This document shows positions 49,827 to 60,942 of a DNA stretch of 64,000 bases, piece by piece. How positions within the stretch are numbered: the first letter of the stretch is position 1; the number at the start of each line of letters is the position of its first letter. Made by a program: the position numbers and the translations under genes. This stretch comes from Plasmodium relictum. Taxonomy: Eukaryota; Apicomplexa; Aconoidasida; Haemosporida; Plasmodiidae. The notes beneath the pieces are model-generated. The model was not told the origin of the DNA. It did not search any database and saw only the letters and a program-made list of their open reading frames with translations. Where the stretch lies: the NCBI RefSeq assembly GCF_900005765.1, contig NC_041692.1:930001-994000 (forward strand). The letters run 5' to 3'.

Positions 49827-52164
49827 TTATAATTTATGTATTTTTGTTAATACATCTAAAACAGCTTTGGTTTCTAAAACATCATGAACTCTTATTAAAT
49901 CGACTTTTTTATAAAATAAATATGAAGCAATTGCCAATCCTCCTATGTAAAAATAAAAAAATTAATAAATAAATAAATATGTACATATATAGATAAAAAT
50001 ATAAATATACATAAGAATTATATTGGTATATAATTTAAATAAATAAAAATTAATAACATAAAATAAAAAAAACTTTAAATGATGAATCATTTTTTGAAAG
50101 TATTACCGCATATATTTTTTTGATATAGTAACTGATCTTTATCTTGTCTCACATTATTCATTTTAAATATCCATCCTTTTTTTTTATTTTCATTTTCACT
50201 TTTCTCATCACCAAAAGCTTCCTTCTTTCTATTTATTATACTATTTTCATTCATACAATGTGCAATAAATCTTTTTCTTGAATATCCAATAAAAAGAGGG
50301 TAGTCATCATAAACATGAATATCTTTTAATAATTTAATTGACTGATCATGCTTTTTTGCAAAACCTAATCCAACATCCAATATAATTCTATAGCGTGGTA
50401 TTCCATTTAAAACAAGAAAGTTTAATCTATCCACCAAATAATTTTTAATGTCATAAACTATATTATTATAATCTGTTAATTTGTCCATCGTATGTGGATT
50501 TCCTCTTTTATGCATTAAAACAACGCTTAAATATTTATTTTCTTTTTTTAATAATTTTATTATTTCTGGATTATTTGTGCATGCACTTATATCATTTAAA
50601 ACATCAACAAAATTTTCCTCAACGCATTCTTTAAAAATATCATAATGCACTGTATCAATACTTATAACAGGTTTTATGATATCTTTTTTTAACTCACTCT
50701 CTAATTTATCCCATTCTTGATGAAACAATCTTAAAACTGGCATAACTAAATCTCTTTCACTAATTTTGGGATTAGGAACAACAAATGGAGCAGACGATTC
50801 ACCACCTATATCAATTACATTTGCTCCTTCATTTATCATTTCAAAAATTCTGTCTACTGCTTTTGAAGGATCTGCAAATAATCCACCATCGGAAAAGGAA
50901 TCATAGTTTACATTTAATATTCCTACAATTTGTGTTTTCTCTTTTAAATATAACAGTTGATCTTTTAGTACATATATTTTCTTATTGTTTTCTTTGATAT
51001 TTATTTTATATTTTTCTTCAAAATTTTTAACACAATTGTTATACAATGTACTAATTTTTTCTTTTAATACAGGATGCTTATACTGAGGAATAACATCATT
51101 TAAACATAATAATATACTATATCTAAATCTTGTATATAAATGTGGAATGCATAAAAATTGAATTTCATCTTTTAATGTTTCAATTATTTCATAAATTTTG
51201 TTTTTATCTTTTTCTATATTAATATATTTTAAAAATACTTTATATATATCACTTTTTTCTAACTCAATTTTTTTTTTAAAAATGGTATAATTATTAAAAA
51301 ATAATATATCTATGTCTAAAAGACGATTTTCAAATTTTAATCTTTTCTTTATATTTTTTCTTTTCATTAATTGTTCAATATACTTTAATATTATAAGCAT
51401 ACTCAGTGGGTCCTCAACAAAACTTCTAACAACAACTACTACATTATAAAAATATTTAGTGTAATATTTATTCTTATATTTTTCTAAATTCTCTTTCATA
51501 ATTTCATCATTTTTCTTTATTAGATTTTTAGATTCTAATTCATAATCATCTGCGGCCACTTCTTCTATGGTACTTTCATTTAATTTTTCATTTTTCAGAA
51601 ATTTATCGTATTCATAGCATTCATGAATTAAATCGTAATTTTCTTCATATCTTGAGCATTCTAATGCTTTCACTATATCCTTTAACCAATTAATATCATT
51701 AATTTCATAATCTTCACATATTTCATTAGTTACATTCTCTATTGATTTTATTTCATCTAGTATAATATATTCAGGCACTGTTTCATATAGGTAAGAAGTG
51801 TTAATAATTTTACCTTTAATAATAAATAACAAAATAAAAATATATAATATATGTATACATGTAGATATAATGGATGAAAAATGAAAGCTGATATAATAAT
51901 CCTTATAATTATATTTAATAAAAAAAAAAAAAAATATTCACTATATATATATATATTTTAAATATTTTTATCTTCCGTTCAAAAAGTAAAATTTGACTTC
52001 ATTTCTTTACTTTCTTTGTTATTACCAATATATTTCTCAATTAGATAAAAAGCTGTCTCCAAAATTGTAACAGAGTTATTTTTATCATTTGTTCCAATAT
52101 TTAAAACAGCTATATTCCTTTTGTTACTATCAGTAGAATTCATAATTTTTTTGATAAATACCAT
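49827..52164 (-). CDS. PPPK-DHPS: Hydroxymethyldihydropterin pyrophosphokinase-dihydropteroate synthase
   Basis: Three exons (complement): 52026-52164, 50107-51813, 49827-49942; phases 1 and 1; 653 residues. The HPPK half starts 'RNIAVLNIGTNDKNNSVTIL' and continues across the splice with 'KIINTSYLYETVPEY'. It has the metal-binding 'LLDIDILFF' and 'IPHLYTRFRYS' with Plasmodium-type inserts. The DHPS half starts near residue 341: 'QIVGILNVNYDSFSDGG', 'IDIGGESSAPF', 'VLMHKRGNPHTMDK', 'LDVGLGFAKKHDQ', 'FIGYSRKRFIAHCM'. Exon 3 supplies 'GLAIASYLFYKKVDLIRVHD'. The enzyme makes dihydropteroate for folate synthesis and is the target of sulfa drugs. Positions matching P. falciparum S436, A437, K540, A581 and A613 are S387, A388, K491, A532 and A564 here, all in the sensitive state, with identical spacing. 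The first ATG (52164) gives an N-terminus of 14 residues before the HPPK core; a Met at residue 8 is an alternative. Confidence 0.96.
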
Positions 52165-52502
52165 ATATTTTTTATTTTATTTTTCTTTAAGATAATTTTA
52201 AATATATATGTAATTTGGTATATATATTTATAAAAATATAAAAAGTTTAAGAATTAAACATAAAGGTAAATATATATAAAATTAATGTTATTAAATTATT
52301 TGAAATAAATTATTGTATCATGTCATATATATAATGTTTTAAAAAAAATATTATTTTTTTAATTTTTTTTAGAATCAATTTTTTTTTTCAAGTAATTAAA
52401 TTTTTTCTTTTACTCTTTTAAGGAAATATATTTTATTTTTGTACATATATATATATATATAGGAAAATAAAAATTTTATCGTTAGTATATTAATTAAGAA
52501 AA
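52165..52502. other. Short divergent promoter spacer
   Basis: 338 bases between the starts of PPPK-DHPS (-) and the six-exon gene (+). A+T-rich, with T runs and a short (TA) run near 52446-52461. The short distance suggests a shared bidirectional promoter. No defined motif was recognised. Confidence 0.5.
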
Positions 52503-53442
52503 ATGCTTGAACCATTTTATGATCTATACCAAACTTTGTCTTGCTATAAAACTATACGAAAAATAAATAATTTCGTGTATACCAAGTAAAAATAAGAAAA
52601 AAGAAAAAAAAAAAATAATAAAGAAGTAATAATATATAATTACTAAAAAATTCCAAAATTCTAAATAAAAATAAAATTAATATAAAAAATTAATTTTATT
52701 TTTATAAACATATAAATTTTAGTAAAGAAAAGATAAATGATGAAGAATCAGATGTTCTAAATGAAAATAAGTATACTTCTCATGCGATAGCCATTTTAAT
52801 GGCCTTAGGTAATCTCATAATAAAAACAAAATTCTATTTATTAATTACATGAAGTTTTTTATGTGGTATAACAATACATATATATATATATTTTTAAAAG
52901 GAATCCAAACATCTTTCTATAAATTAAAACGTTTCAAATTTTTTACATTTAGGTTAGTATTATATATTTAGCTTTTATACACTATATTGTATTTCTATTC
53001 TTTCTGTTATTATTTTATTTTATTTTATTTATTTTTTTTTTTTCATAAATTTGCATTTAATTTCTTTTCAATATATTCTTAGACCGTTTTTGCCTCAATT
53101 TCTAGGAGTAATAAGTAATTAAAATAGTTAAAAATAAGCATTAAATATATTTATATATACAATTTTTTTTATCTTTTCATAGCATCTTGCTCCTTTTTAT
53201 ATATTCATACATTATATCTAAGCCGAAATACTATTGGTAAATTAATTCAACTAAACATAAAACAGAAAAAGGAAGAAGGAATATGTCGTTATATAGATGA
53301 AATGTAAACACAAAAACTAAAAATAGATATTCATTACAATTTTATCTTTTTTTATATATCTTTGCATTTTTTAATTATTTTTCTTAGATACAAAACAGAA
53401 GAACCAAAAGATTATATATATTTAAAAAGGAAAACATTTTAA
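52503..53442 (+). CDS. Six-exon small membrane protein, unknown (142 residues)
   Basis: No exon is long enough to stand out alone. Exons: 52503-52585, 52723-52808, 52901-52952, 53083-53114, 53183-53303, 53388-53442. All five introns are GT-AG with matching phases (2,1,2,1,2), and the total is exactly 143 codons. The protein begins MLEPFYDLYQTLSCYKTIRK. It has two hydrophobic stretches, about residues 48-62 (HAIAILMALGIQTSF) and 76-97 (FLPQFLGVITSCSFLYIHTL), and a Lys/Glu-rich C-terminal third ending YIYLKRKTF. This suggests a two-pass membrane protein with cytosolic tails, possibly organellar. Not recognised. The fourth exon (32 bases) is the riskiest part of the model, because an alternative reading of exon 5 gives a hydrophobic helix with a premature stop. 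Confidence 0.68.
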
Positions 53443-54026
53443 ATATTTAAACAATTATATAAAAAATGTTTATCTATGTTTATTTGTATCATTTCTTTTC
53501 TTTTTTTTTTTATTAAAATTTTTTAACATTTCCTAAATGATAAAAAAAGTTATTTCTTATATTAAAAATAACAATATAATAATTTTTTTATTTTTGTAAT
53601 AATTTACACACATTTTTAATCTTCTACTGATTATGCCATTATTATAAAAGGAAAAAAAAGTAAATTTATGATTTTATGTATTTTTATTTTCATAATTAAT
53701 TTCACAGATAAAAAAAAAAAAAAAGTACTAATAATAACAAATGAATTAAAATTAATTATTTTTATATACAAAAATAGTTCATACTACAAACTTTTGAATA
53801 ATACTAAATAAAAACAATTGATGTACAAAAAGAATATCTTTTTTACATGAAATTTAATATTTTTATGCTAGAAGTTTAAGAATTAAAAATATATATAATA
53901 CAATTTTTATTTTAATTATTTAGACTGATTCACTTTTTTTTCCTTTTTTTATTTTACTCATGTAAATGACATATTTTTTTAATTATTTTATTTTTTCATA
54001 TTTTCAATATTTAAAATGATATATAC

Positions 54027-54064
<38 letters not shown>

Positions 54065-54508
54065 AAAGTTGAAATAAAATATTCTTATATATATACATAA
54101 TAAAAATATAAATAATAAAAATTTTCTTTTGTACAAATTGTTTTAGAAGTAATATTTTAAAATTAAAATATCTAACTTAACATAAAAACAATTTTTTTGA
54201 ATTTAATATATAAAGTAATATACTAATAAAATTTATATATATATATAAACTCAAAATAAAAAATGAAATATTTTATGAAATTCATAAATAAAAATTATAT
54301 ATAGATATAAAACTTACGCAAAAATAATAATATTTTTAAATATATTTTTTTAAATAATGAATATAAAATAATACATTTTTTTATGTATTATTTTTTTTTT
54401 TCTTTTGCAAAAAGAATATCATTAAAAATATAGAATATATATAAAAGTAAGGCTCTTAATTTTCCCTTTGATGTAAAAAAAAAAAAAAAGGAAAAATACA
54501 CAACTGAT
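53443..54508. other. Spacer between convergent 3' ends
   Basis: 1.07 kb of A+T-rich sequence between the six-exon gene and the helicase gene, with a (TA)n run at 54031-54061. No gene or RNA was recognised. Confidence 0.5.
54031..54061. repeat. (TA)n microsatellite
   Basis: About 31 bases of alternating A and T in the intergenic region 3' of the helicase gene. Confidence 0.85.
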
Positions 54509-56923
54509 TTACCATCCATCGTTATTATCATCAGCACTTTGATAATTATTTCTTTGGAATTTCTGATCGTCAAATTTTTTTTGATTGTAGTTACTGTTGT
54601 ATTTATTATTATTAAAGGGGTTATTGTATGCATTATTATAATTATTGGCATACATATTGTTGTTATAAGGGGTACTGGGAAAACCAGCACTATTATTATA
54701 TCCATTGTTATTACCAACAGAATTATTATAAGAATTACTATTATTAAATGGAATACTATTCATATTTTTGTTAGTCATAGGATTATTATTATTATTATTT
54801 GTATATCTAGAATAATTATTTTTATTTTTAATTGATTTATATCTATAATTCCTATTAGCTCTTGCACTAGCTGTATATCTCATAACTAAATTAAAAAACC
54901 AACGTGGTATAAATTGATTACATTCTTCTAATGTTGCTAATAGATCTTTAAAAATGTTTTTATTATCTTCATTTACAAAAGAAGTTGCTATACCAATATT
55001 TCCAGCTCTTCCTGTTCTACCAATCCTATGAATATAATCATCAATATTACTAGGCAAATCAAAATTAATTACATGCTTGATGTTAGATATGTCTAATCCT
55101 CTTGCTGCTACGTCTGTTGCAACTAAAATATTCTTAATTCCCCTCTTAAATAATTTCAATGCTCTCTCCCTCTCATCTTGACTTTTATCTCCATGTATAC
55201 AAACGGCATTTAATTTTTTATTATTTAGATATCTCTCAATAATATCAGCTTTCCTTTTTGTTTCAATAAATATTATTGTTAATCCACTATTATTTTCAGA
55301 TAATATATTTGTTAAATAATTACATTTGTTTTCTTCTTCTACATATACTAAGTTCTGTTTAATATACTCATGAGTACTTCCTACTTTACCTACTAATAAA
55401 TACGTATAATTACATAAGTATTCTTTTGCTAATACCTGAACTTCTTTTCTAAAGGTTGCACTGAACATAATAGTCTGTCTTTTTATAACTTCATTACAAT
55501 ATTTCTTATACTCCATTTTATTTTCATTAGTGTCTGCATCATTATCGTTACCTGGCATATCATAATCATTTATTATACTTCTTATTTGAGGAGAAAAACC
55601 CATATCAAGCATTCTATCTGCTTCATCAAGTACCAGAAAAGATGTTAAAAATAATCTTATTTTCTTCTTTTCTAAAATATCATTTAACCTTCCAGGAGTA
55701 GCAACAATTATATCAGCACCTTTATCTAAATTAGATAACTGAGTTTTAATATTACTTCCACCATATAAAACAACTGGCCTTATCCCTGTTTCATAGCAGA
55801 ACTTTTTTGCATCATAAAATATTTGAACTGCTAATTCTCTTGTCGGAGCAAGAATTAAACAAATAGGCAAACATACTTTATTAAAATAATAATTAGAATT
55901 ATTATTATTATTATTATTATCATAAAAGGTATGCTTAGGTGGATCATTTAATAGCATATGATTAATAATAGGTAATAAATATCCTGCAGTTTTACCACTA
56001 CCAGTTTGAGCTACACCAATTAAATCATTTTTATTCATAATTATACTCAAACTATATTTTTGAATGGGTGTTGTTTTATCATAATTTACTTTTTTTATAT
56101 TAGATAATAACAAATCACTTAAATTAAGAGCTGGATCATCAAAATTTTCTATTGGAACTATATTTTCACTACTATATCCACTAAGTTCTATTGGTATACT
56201 ATTATATAATTCAAAATTTACTCCTTTTTCACTTTTTACATTTGAAAAAATTTCTTCCTCTTTTTCAGCATAATATCTTCTATTATCTCTATTTGCCCAA
56301 GCTGTTTTGGGAATATTATAATTTCTATTAAAAATAGGATTACCACCTTTATTATAATTCATCTTATTAAAATTATTTCTATTATACATATTTTGATTTC
56401 TTAACATAGGAGGTTTATATCTTGGTTTTTCCTGGCCATTAATATTATTATTTCTTTGGTTATTAGGAATTGTTCCGTTTTCATATTTATTTTTATTTAT
56501 ATTACTCATAAAATTTCCTCCTTTTTTCTGATGCTGCACTAAATTATCTTCATTGTTCTGTTTTTCATAATAACTACTAGTATACTTATTTTTATAATTT
56601 TCTTGAGCATCAATATTGTTTTTGTCTACATAATTTACATAGCTCTTACTATTATCAATATTTCTTGTATCATCATTTATATAACTATTTTGGCTTGTAT
56701 TGCTTTTATAATAATTTCTATTAGTCGTAGTTATAGTACTATCAGGATCTCGTTTATTTCTTAGTTGAGTAAAAACATGCGCATTAGAATTCTCCTGAAT
56801 TTGAATGTTATCCCTATATGAAATATCATTTACATTAGGTATGTAATTATTCCTTAAATAGTTATTTCTTTGATCTTCATTTTTATTAAAGTTAGTATTT
56901 ATATTATTATTATTGTAATTCAT
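54509..56923 (-). CDS. DBP1: ATP-dependent RNA helicase, Ded1/DDX3 type
   Basis: An intronless frame. I start it at ATG 56923 (804 residues), because the 13 codons before it open with TTG. The N-terminus is Asn/Tyr/Arg-rich and contains 'KPRYKPPMLRNQ'. 'EEEIFSNVKSEKGVNFELYN' before the core is the Ded1/DDX3 signature. Motifs: Q288 in TPIQ; AQTGSGKT (305-312); PTRELA (360-365); TPGRL; DEAD (433-436); SAT (488-490); 'VATDVAARGLDI' (about 607); HRIGRTGR (632-639). All ATP- and RNA-binding motifs are intact. Two low-complexity inserts sit between motifs I and Ia and between II and III. The tail is Asn/Tyr/Gly-rich and ends DDNNDGW, like the Trp-ended tails of Ded1 proteins. It unwinds RNA, chiefly in translation initiation and mRNP remodelling. 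The symbol follows recalled P. falciparum naming. Confidence 0.93.
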   Translation of the reverse strand: MNYNNNNINTNFNKNEDQRNNYLRNNYIPNVNDISYRDNIQIQENSNAHVFTQLRNKRDPDSTITTTNRNYYKSNTSQNSYINDDTRNIDNSKSYVNYVDKNNIDAQENYKNKYTSSYYEKQNNEDNLVQHQKKGGNFMSNINKNKYENGTIPNNQRNNNINGQEKPRYKPPMLRNQNMYNRNNFNKMNYNKGGNPIFNRNYNIPKTAWANRDNRRYYAEKEEEIFSNVKSEKGVNFELYNSIPIELSGYSSENIVPIENFDDPALNLSDLLLSNIKKVNYDKTTPIQKYSLSIIMNKNDLIGVAQTGSGKTAGYLLPIINHMLLNDPPKHTFYDNNNNNNNSNYYFNKVCLPICLILAPTRELAVQIFYDAKKFCYETGIRPVVLYGGSNIKTQLSNLDKGADIIVATPGRLNDILEKKKIRLFLTSFLVLDEADRMLDMGFSPQIRSIINDYDMPGNDNDADTNENKMEYKKYCNEVIKRQTIMFSATFRKEVQVLAKEYLCNYTYLLVGKVGSTHEYIKQNLVYVEEENKCNYLTNILSENNSGLTIIFIETKRKADIIERYLNNKKLNAVCIHGDKSQDERERALKLFKRGIKNILVATDVAARGLDISNIKHVINFDLPSNIDDYIHRIGRTGRAGNIGIATSFVNEDNKNIFKDLLATLEECNQFIPRWFFNLVMRYTASARANRNYRYKSIKNKNNYSRYTNNNNNNPMTNKNMNSIPFNNSNSYNNSVGNNNGYNNSAGFPSTPYNNNMYANNYNNAYNNPFNNNKYNSNYNQKKFDDQKFQRNNYQSADDNNDGW

Positions 56924-58270
56924 ATTTAAGATATTTTTTTTTTCTTTTGAATAATATATCAAAATAAACTTTTAATACAGTTTTTTATTAATGTTTGGGC
57001 TTTTCTATGTTTTGTAATTTTTTTTTTTTTCTTTTTAAATTACATTTATTAAAGTATGTTAATTTTCCTTACGGTTTTCTAAATTTTTTTTTATAAAAAA
57101 TCAATTTTTTTTTTTTTTTTTTTTTTTTGTATCTTAAGTTTGTTTTTCTATAAGCAAAAAGCTAAATATTTCTCAATTTTTCTTTTTAAATTATGTCGTT
57201 ATAATTTTCTAAAATACAATTTTTTTCTCTAAATTTATTTAGAAAACTTTAAATAATCCTTTTAGATTTTAATAAATTTTATTCTACTTAAGTTTATGGG
57301 AATATTATGAAAAACTAATGCAGAATTTAAAAATAAAATGAGAAAAAAAGTTGTATGAGTAAAAAAACCAAGTTCATATATTATTTATAACATGCTCAAT
57401 GAATATAATTAAATTATTCAAGCATATATATGCCCAATATAGAAAAGGAAATTTTAAAAAAGTTGTGTATGATGTATAATTAAGCACAAAAGGCCTTTTA
57501 AAAAAAAAAAAAAGAAAAATATGCTAAACAAAAATATATAAATGCTATAAAACTTTTAATAATAAATTTACAAATATATAATTATGTTTTGTATAAATAA
57601 AAATGAATGTTATAAAACAAAGTGCAAATGATATATAAATTCTTTTACTGAACGAAATATATATGAAATAAAATGCAAAAAAATAACTTTTTGAAAATTT
57701 TATTAAAACATATATTTTTTATTATAATATATTCAAAAAATAGTAGAAATATACAGAATTACGATTTAATTAACCAAAGTAAAAAATAAATATTAAGCTG
57801 AAAACTGATATAAAAAAAGTAGGAAAAAAAAAAAAAATAAAATTATAAGAAAAAAAAATAATGGGTAAATTGTAACTACCATAAAGTTATATAAATTTTA
57901 AAATTAAAAAAAAAAGAGATATATAGAACATTTTTTATTGTAAAAATGTAATAAAAAAAATATTTAATATATATAAATATACAGATATAAATTATTTTTT
58001 TTTAAATGGTTAATTATAAAAAAAAAAAATTATAAAAAAAAGTTATATATTAAATTATGACAAAATTTTGATATATGCATACATTAATACATATAAACAT
58101 ACAAAGAAAAAAGTATTTATATATATAATATATATGAATGTATGAATGTATAATTTTTTAATTTTTATCTAGGTTTATATTAAACATTCATTTTAAATAT
58201 GAAATAAAATTACTTTCATTAAAAAAAAGAAAAAAAAAATTTTTTTATGCATTATACTTTTATTAAATGA

Positions 58271-58301
<31 letters not shown>

Positions 58302-59767
58302 TTATCAATAACGAACAAATTACAAGTTGATAAAACACAATAAAAATTACATATTCTTTATTCCATTGCTAATGATAAAAAAAAGATATATTTTTATATA
58401 TATTTATTTTTTTATATATTTTTATATTGCTTTTATGTTTTATACGATTAAAAATGTTTCATTTTATTTCAAAAAGCACTGTTCACATTTTTTTTGAATA
58501 ATTTCATGTTAATAAAAAAAAATTCAAATGAAAAAAAAAAAAAAAAAAAGTAAGTCATAAAAAAAAAAGGAGTGAAAAAAAAGGTTTTCTTAGATCAACA
58601 TAATGAAGAAATGAGAAAAAAAAAGCAATTATTTTAAAAAAAAAACATAACTTATCTGTCTACATTTTTTACTGAAAATAAAAGTATATTTAAATTTTTA
58701 TCTTTATATGAAAAGTGAATAAAACGAATTAAATATAATTGAATGTATATTAAAAAATTAAAGAAAAAAAAAAAAAAAACAAATTTAAGATTGAAGCAAG
58801 TTTGTAATTAAAAAGCACAGTGGAATTATAATAATGCTTAAAAAAATGAAAAGAATATAAGATATATATATTAAAAAAATACATGTAATGGAATAATCAT
58901 TCATATAAAATTTTTATTTTAAGGCAGAAATTTTGTACAAAATATTACTTAAAAAAATTTTAGTATAAAGACTTTCGAAAATATAAAATATAAAAAGAAA
59001 AAGAAAAAGAAAAGCATTAGGAAAATTTTCCTAATATCTTATTATATTACACTAAAATACCCAAAGAAAAAAATAAGAGAGCATGTAATAAATATATGTG
59101 AAAAAATGATTATTTCAAAAAATTTAATTAATTGCTTTTTTTTTTTTTTTGTAGTTCATTTTTTATATTTTTTAACTTTTTTTTTTTTTTTATATTATTA
59201 AACATAAATATTAATTTACATGAGCATTTCAACGAGCTTAGATTTTTTCTTAATATAATTATTATTATAAATTTTTTTCATATATATTTGCAATGATACA
59301 AGAAAAAAATATCTGCTATTAGTGGTTTTTAAATATAAGTATCATTAGATACTCTCAAGAAAAAGTAAAATATTAAGAAATGAAGACATCTAATACATTC
59401 TTTCAATAAATGTTTAAAAATATTCAATAATAATTATATGGAAAAGTTATGTTTTTTTTTTTAATTTAACTTTCTTATGAATAAAAATAAGACACCTTTT
59501 TTATTTATTTAATTTTTATTAAACAATATGAACGAAAGAACAAAAAAACATCAATAATCTTTAACAATAAAAATATGGGTACCACATTCGGTTATAATAT
59601 TATTTATAATACTGATATTTAAAAAAAAAAAAAAAAAATAAAAGTAATATATTTTTTTATTATGCAGCTTATATGAATAGCAAATGTAAATATATATAAT
59701 TCTTTTTTTTTTGTCTTATTTAAGTTTATACCAAAAGAATACACAATATATTTGTTTATAAGCGGAA

Positions 59768-60019
59768 GTGCATTATATGGTATTTCTTATTATTTTTTCT
59801 TTTAATAATATAAGTGATCACATGAAGTATTTTAGTTGTATACAATTTCTTTTTCTTTTTTTTTTCGCTTGTAATTTTTTACTAAAAAAGTCTAAGTTTT
59901 TTTCATATGTGTATAAATTAAAAACACGTAACATCTTCTCAAAACTACTGTTATTTATATTTTTATACAATATGTATTTCTTACTTCTAAAAATTTACTT
60001 AAGATTTTTGTATATGTAG
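59768..60019 (+). CDS. Possible small membrane protein (83 residues), doubtful
   Basis: ATG 59768 to TAG 60019. The product has three hydrophobic patches (start; about residues 26-39, 'FLFLFFFACNFLL'; about 58-80) separated by Lys/Arg-rich links such as KLKTRNIFSK. This local stretch uses more G and C than the surrounding spacer, which argues slightly for coding. No family is recognised, no splice partners were found, and hydrophobic frames arise easily from T-rich DNA. Confidence 0.3.
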   Translation: MHYMVFLIIFSFNNISDHMKYFSCIQFLFLFFFACNFLLKKSKFFSYVYKLKTRNIFSKLLLFIFLYNMYFLLLKIYLRFLYM

Positions 60020-60483
60020 TTTAACAAATATCTTTTCATTTTATTTTGTAAAAAAAAAAAATTAAACTTAGAATAATGCATGTCGGATAAGCATATTATA
60101 TATATATATTTTACCAGTAACATCAAGAAATAAGAAATAGATATTCTTTTTTAATTGTAAGATATTTTTATATATAATAACGTATTTTAACTGAAATATA
60201 CAAGAATAATTTAAGATATACCATGGCTAGCATTATCATATTTAAGAATTATATAACCTATCTGGTTTTCAAATAAAATCATTTTTTTTTTAAAAAGTAG
60301 TAATATTTTATGTTATTAAATATTTTAAATCTAGATAATAATAAAAAAGAAAATGATTTTCTTTTTATATCAAATACAATTATATATATATATATATATG
60401 TATTTATCTGTTTATGCAAAACTTGTTTTGTATTAAGGTATATTCCATTAATTATTATTTATTTAAAATTATAAAACAAAAAA

Positions 60484-60756
60484 ATGTTTATATATATTAT
60501 ATTATTGGATGAAATTAAAAGAAGAACAAAATTATATTTCAAAAATAAACAAAACATAATTTTAACGTTTCTTGTTTATTTCTTTTTTTTTTCTTTTATG
60601 AATTTTATAGAAATATGCTTATGGAAAATTTCATTTAAAGAAGAAATAAAATTATTAATTAAAAAAATTGATAAAAATATTTTAAAAAAAACAAGTATAT
60701 ATAAACATTTGCTAATTTTTTTTCTTTTGTTTCAATTTAGTTCTCAAGAAAAATAA
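60484..60756 (+). CDS. Possible small membrane protein (90 residues), doubtful
   Basis: ATG 60484 to TAA 60756. One hydrophobic segment (about residues 26-48, including 'IILTFLVYFFFFSFMNF') is flanked by Lys/Arg-rich stretches, and a second hydrophobic patch lies near the end ('LLIFFLLFQF'). It precedes the PP2C start by about 190 bases on the same strand, so it could instead be an upstream open frame in that gene's leader. No family is recognised. Confidence 0.3.
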   Translation: MFIYIILLDEIKRRTKLYFKNKQNIILTFLVYFFFFSFMNFIEICLWKISFKEEIKLLIKKIDKNILKKTSIYKHLLIFFLLFQFSSQEK

Positions 60757-60942
60757 GTATACTTCATGTTTTTTTTTTTTTTTTAAATTTTACTTTAATA
60801 AAATTTTAGAGAATTTATTTTTAAAGTACAACTTTCAAAATATATTACCCTACCTTTTTTTTTATTTATTTTTTTAACTCCGTATATTTACAATTTAAGA
60901 ATAATAAAAAGAAAATTACTTCATGTATCTGTTTTTAATAAA

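Larger units (their letters stand above)
56924..60942. other. Divergent intergenic region of 4 kb with two doubtful small ORFs
   Basis: The largest spacer, between the helicase start (-) and the PP2C start (+). It is rich in poly(A)/poly(T), with A-rich blocks around 57490-57515, 58530-58550 and 58770-58785 and a short (TA)n run near 58273-58290. Apart from the two short hydrophobic ORFs at 59768 and 60484 I see no coding-like sequence. Long leaders for both flanking genes are expected. Confidence 0.5.

Noticed and set aside
56924-56962. N-terminal extension of the helicase by 13 codons
   Set aside because: The frame opens with TTG; the first ATG is at 56923.
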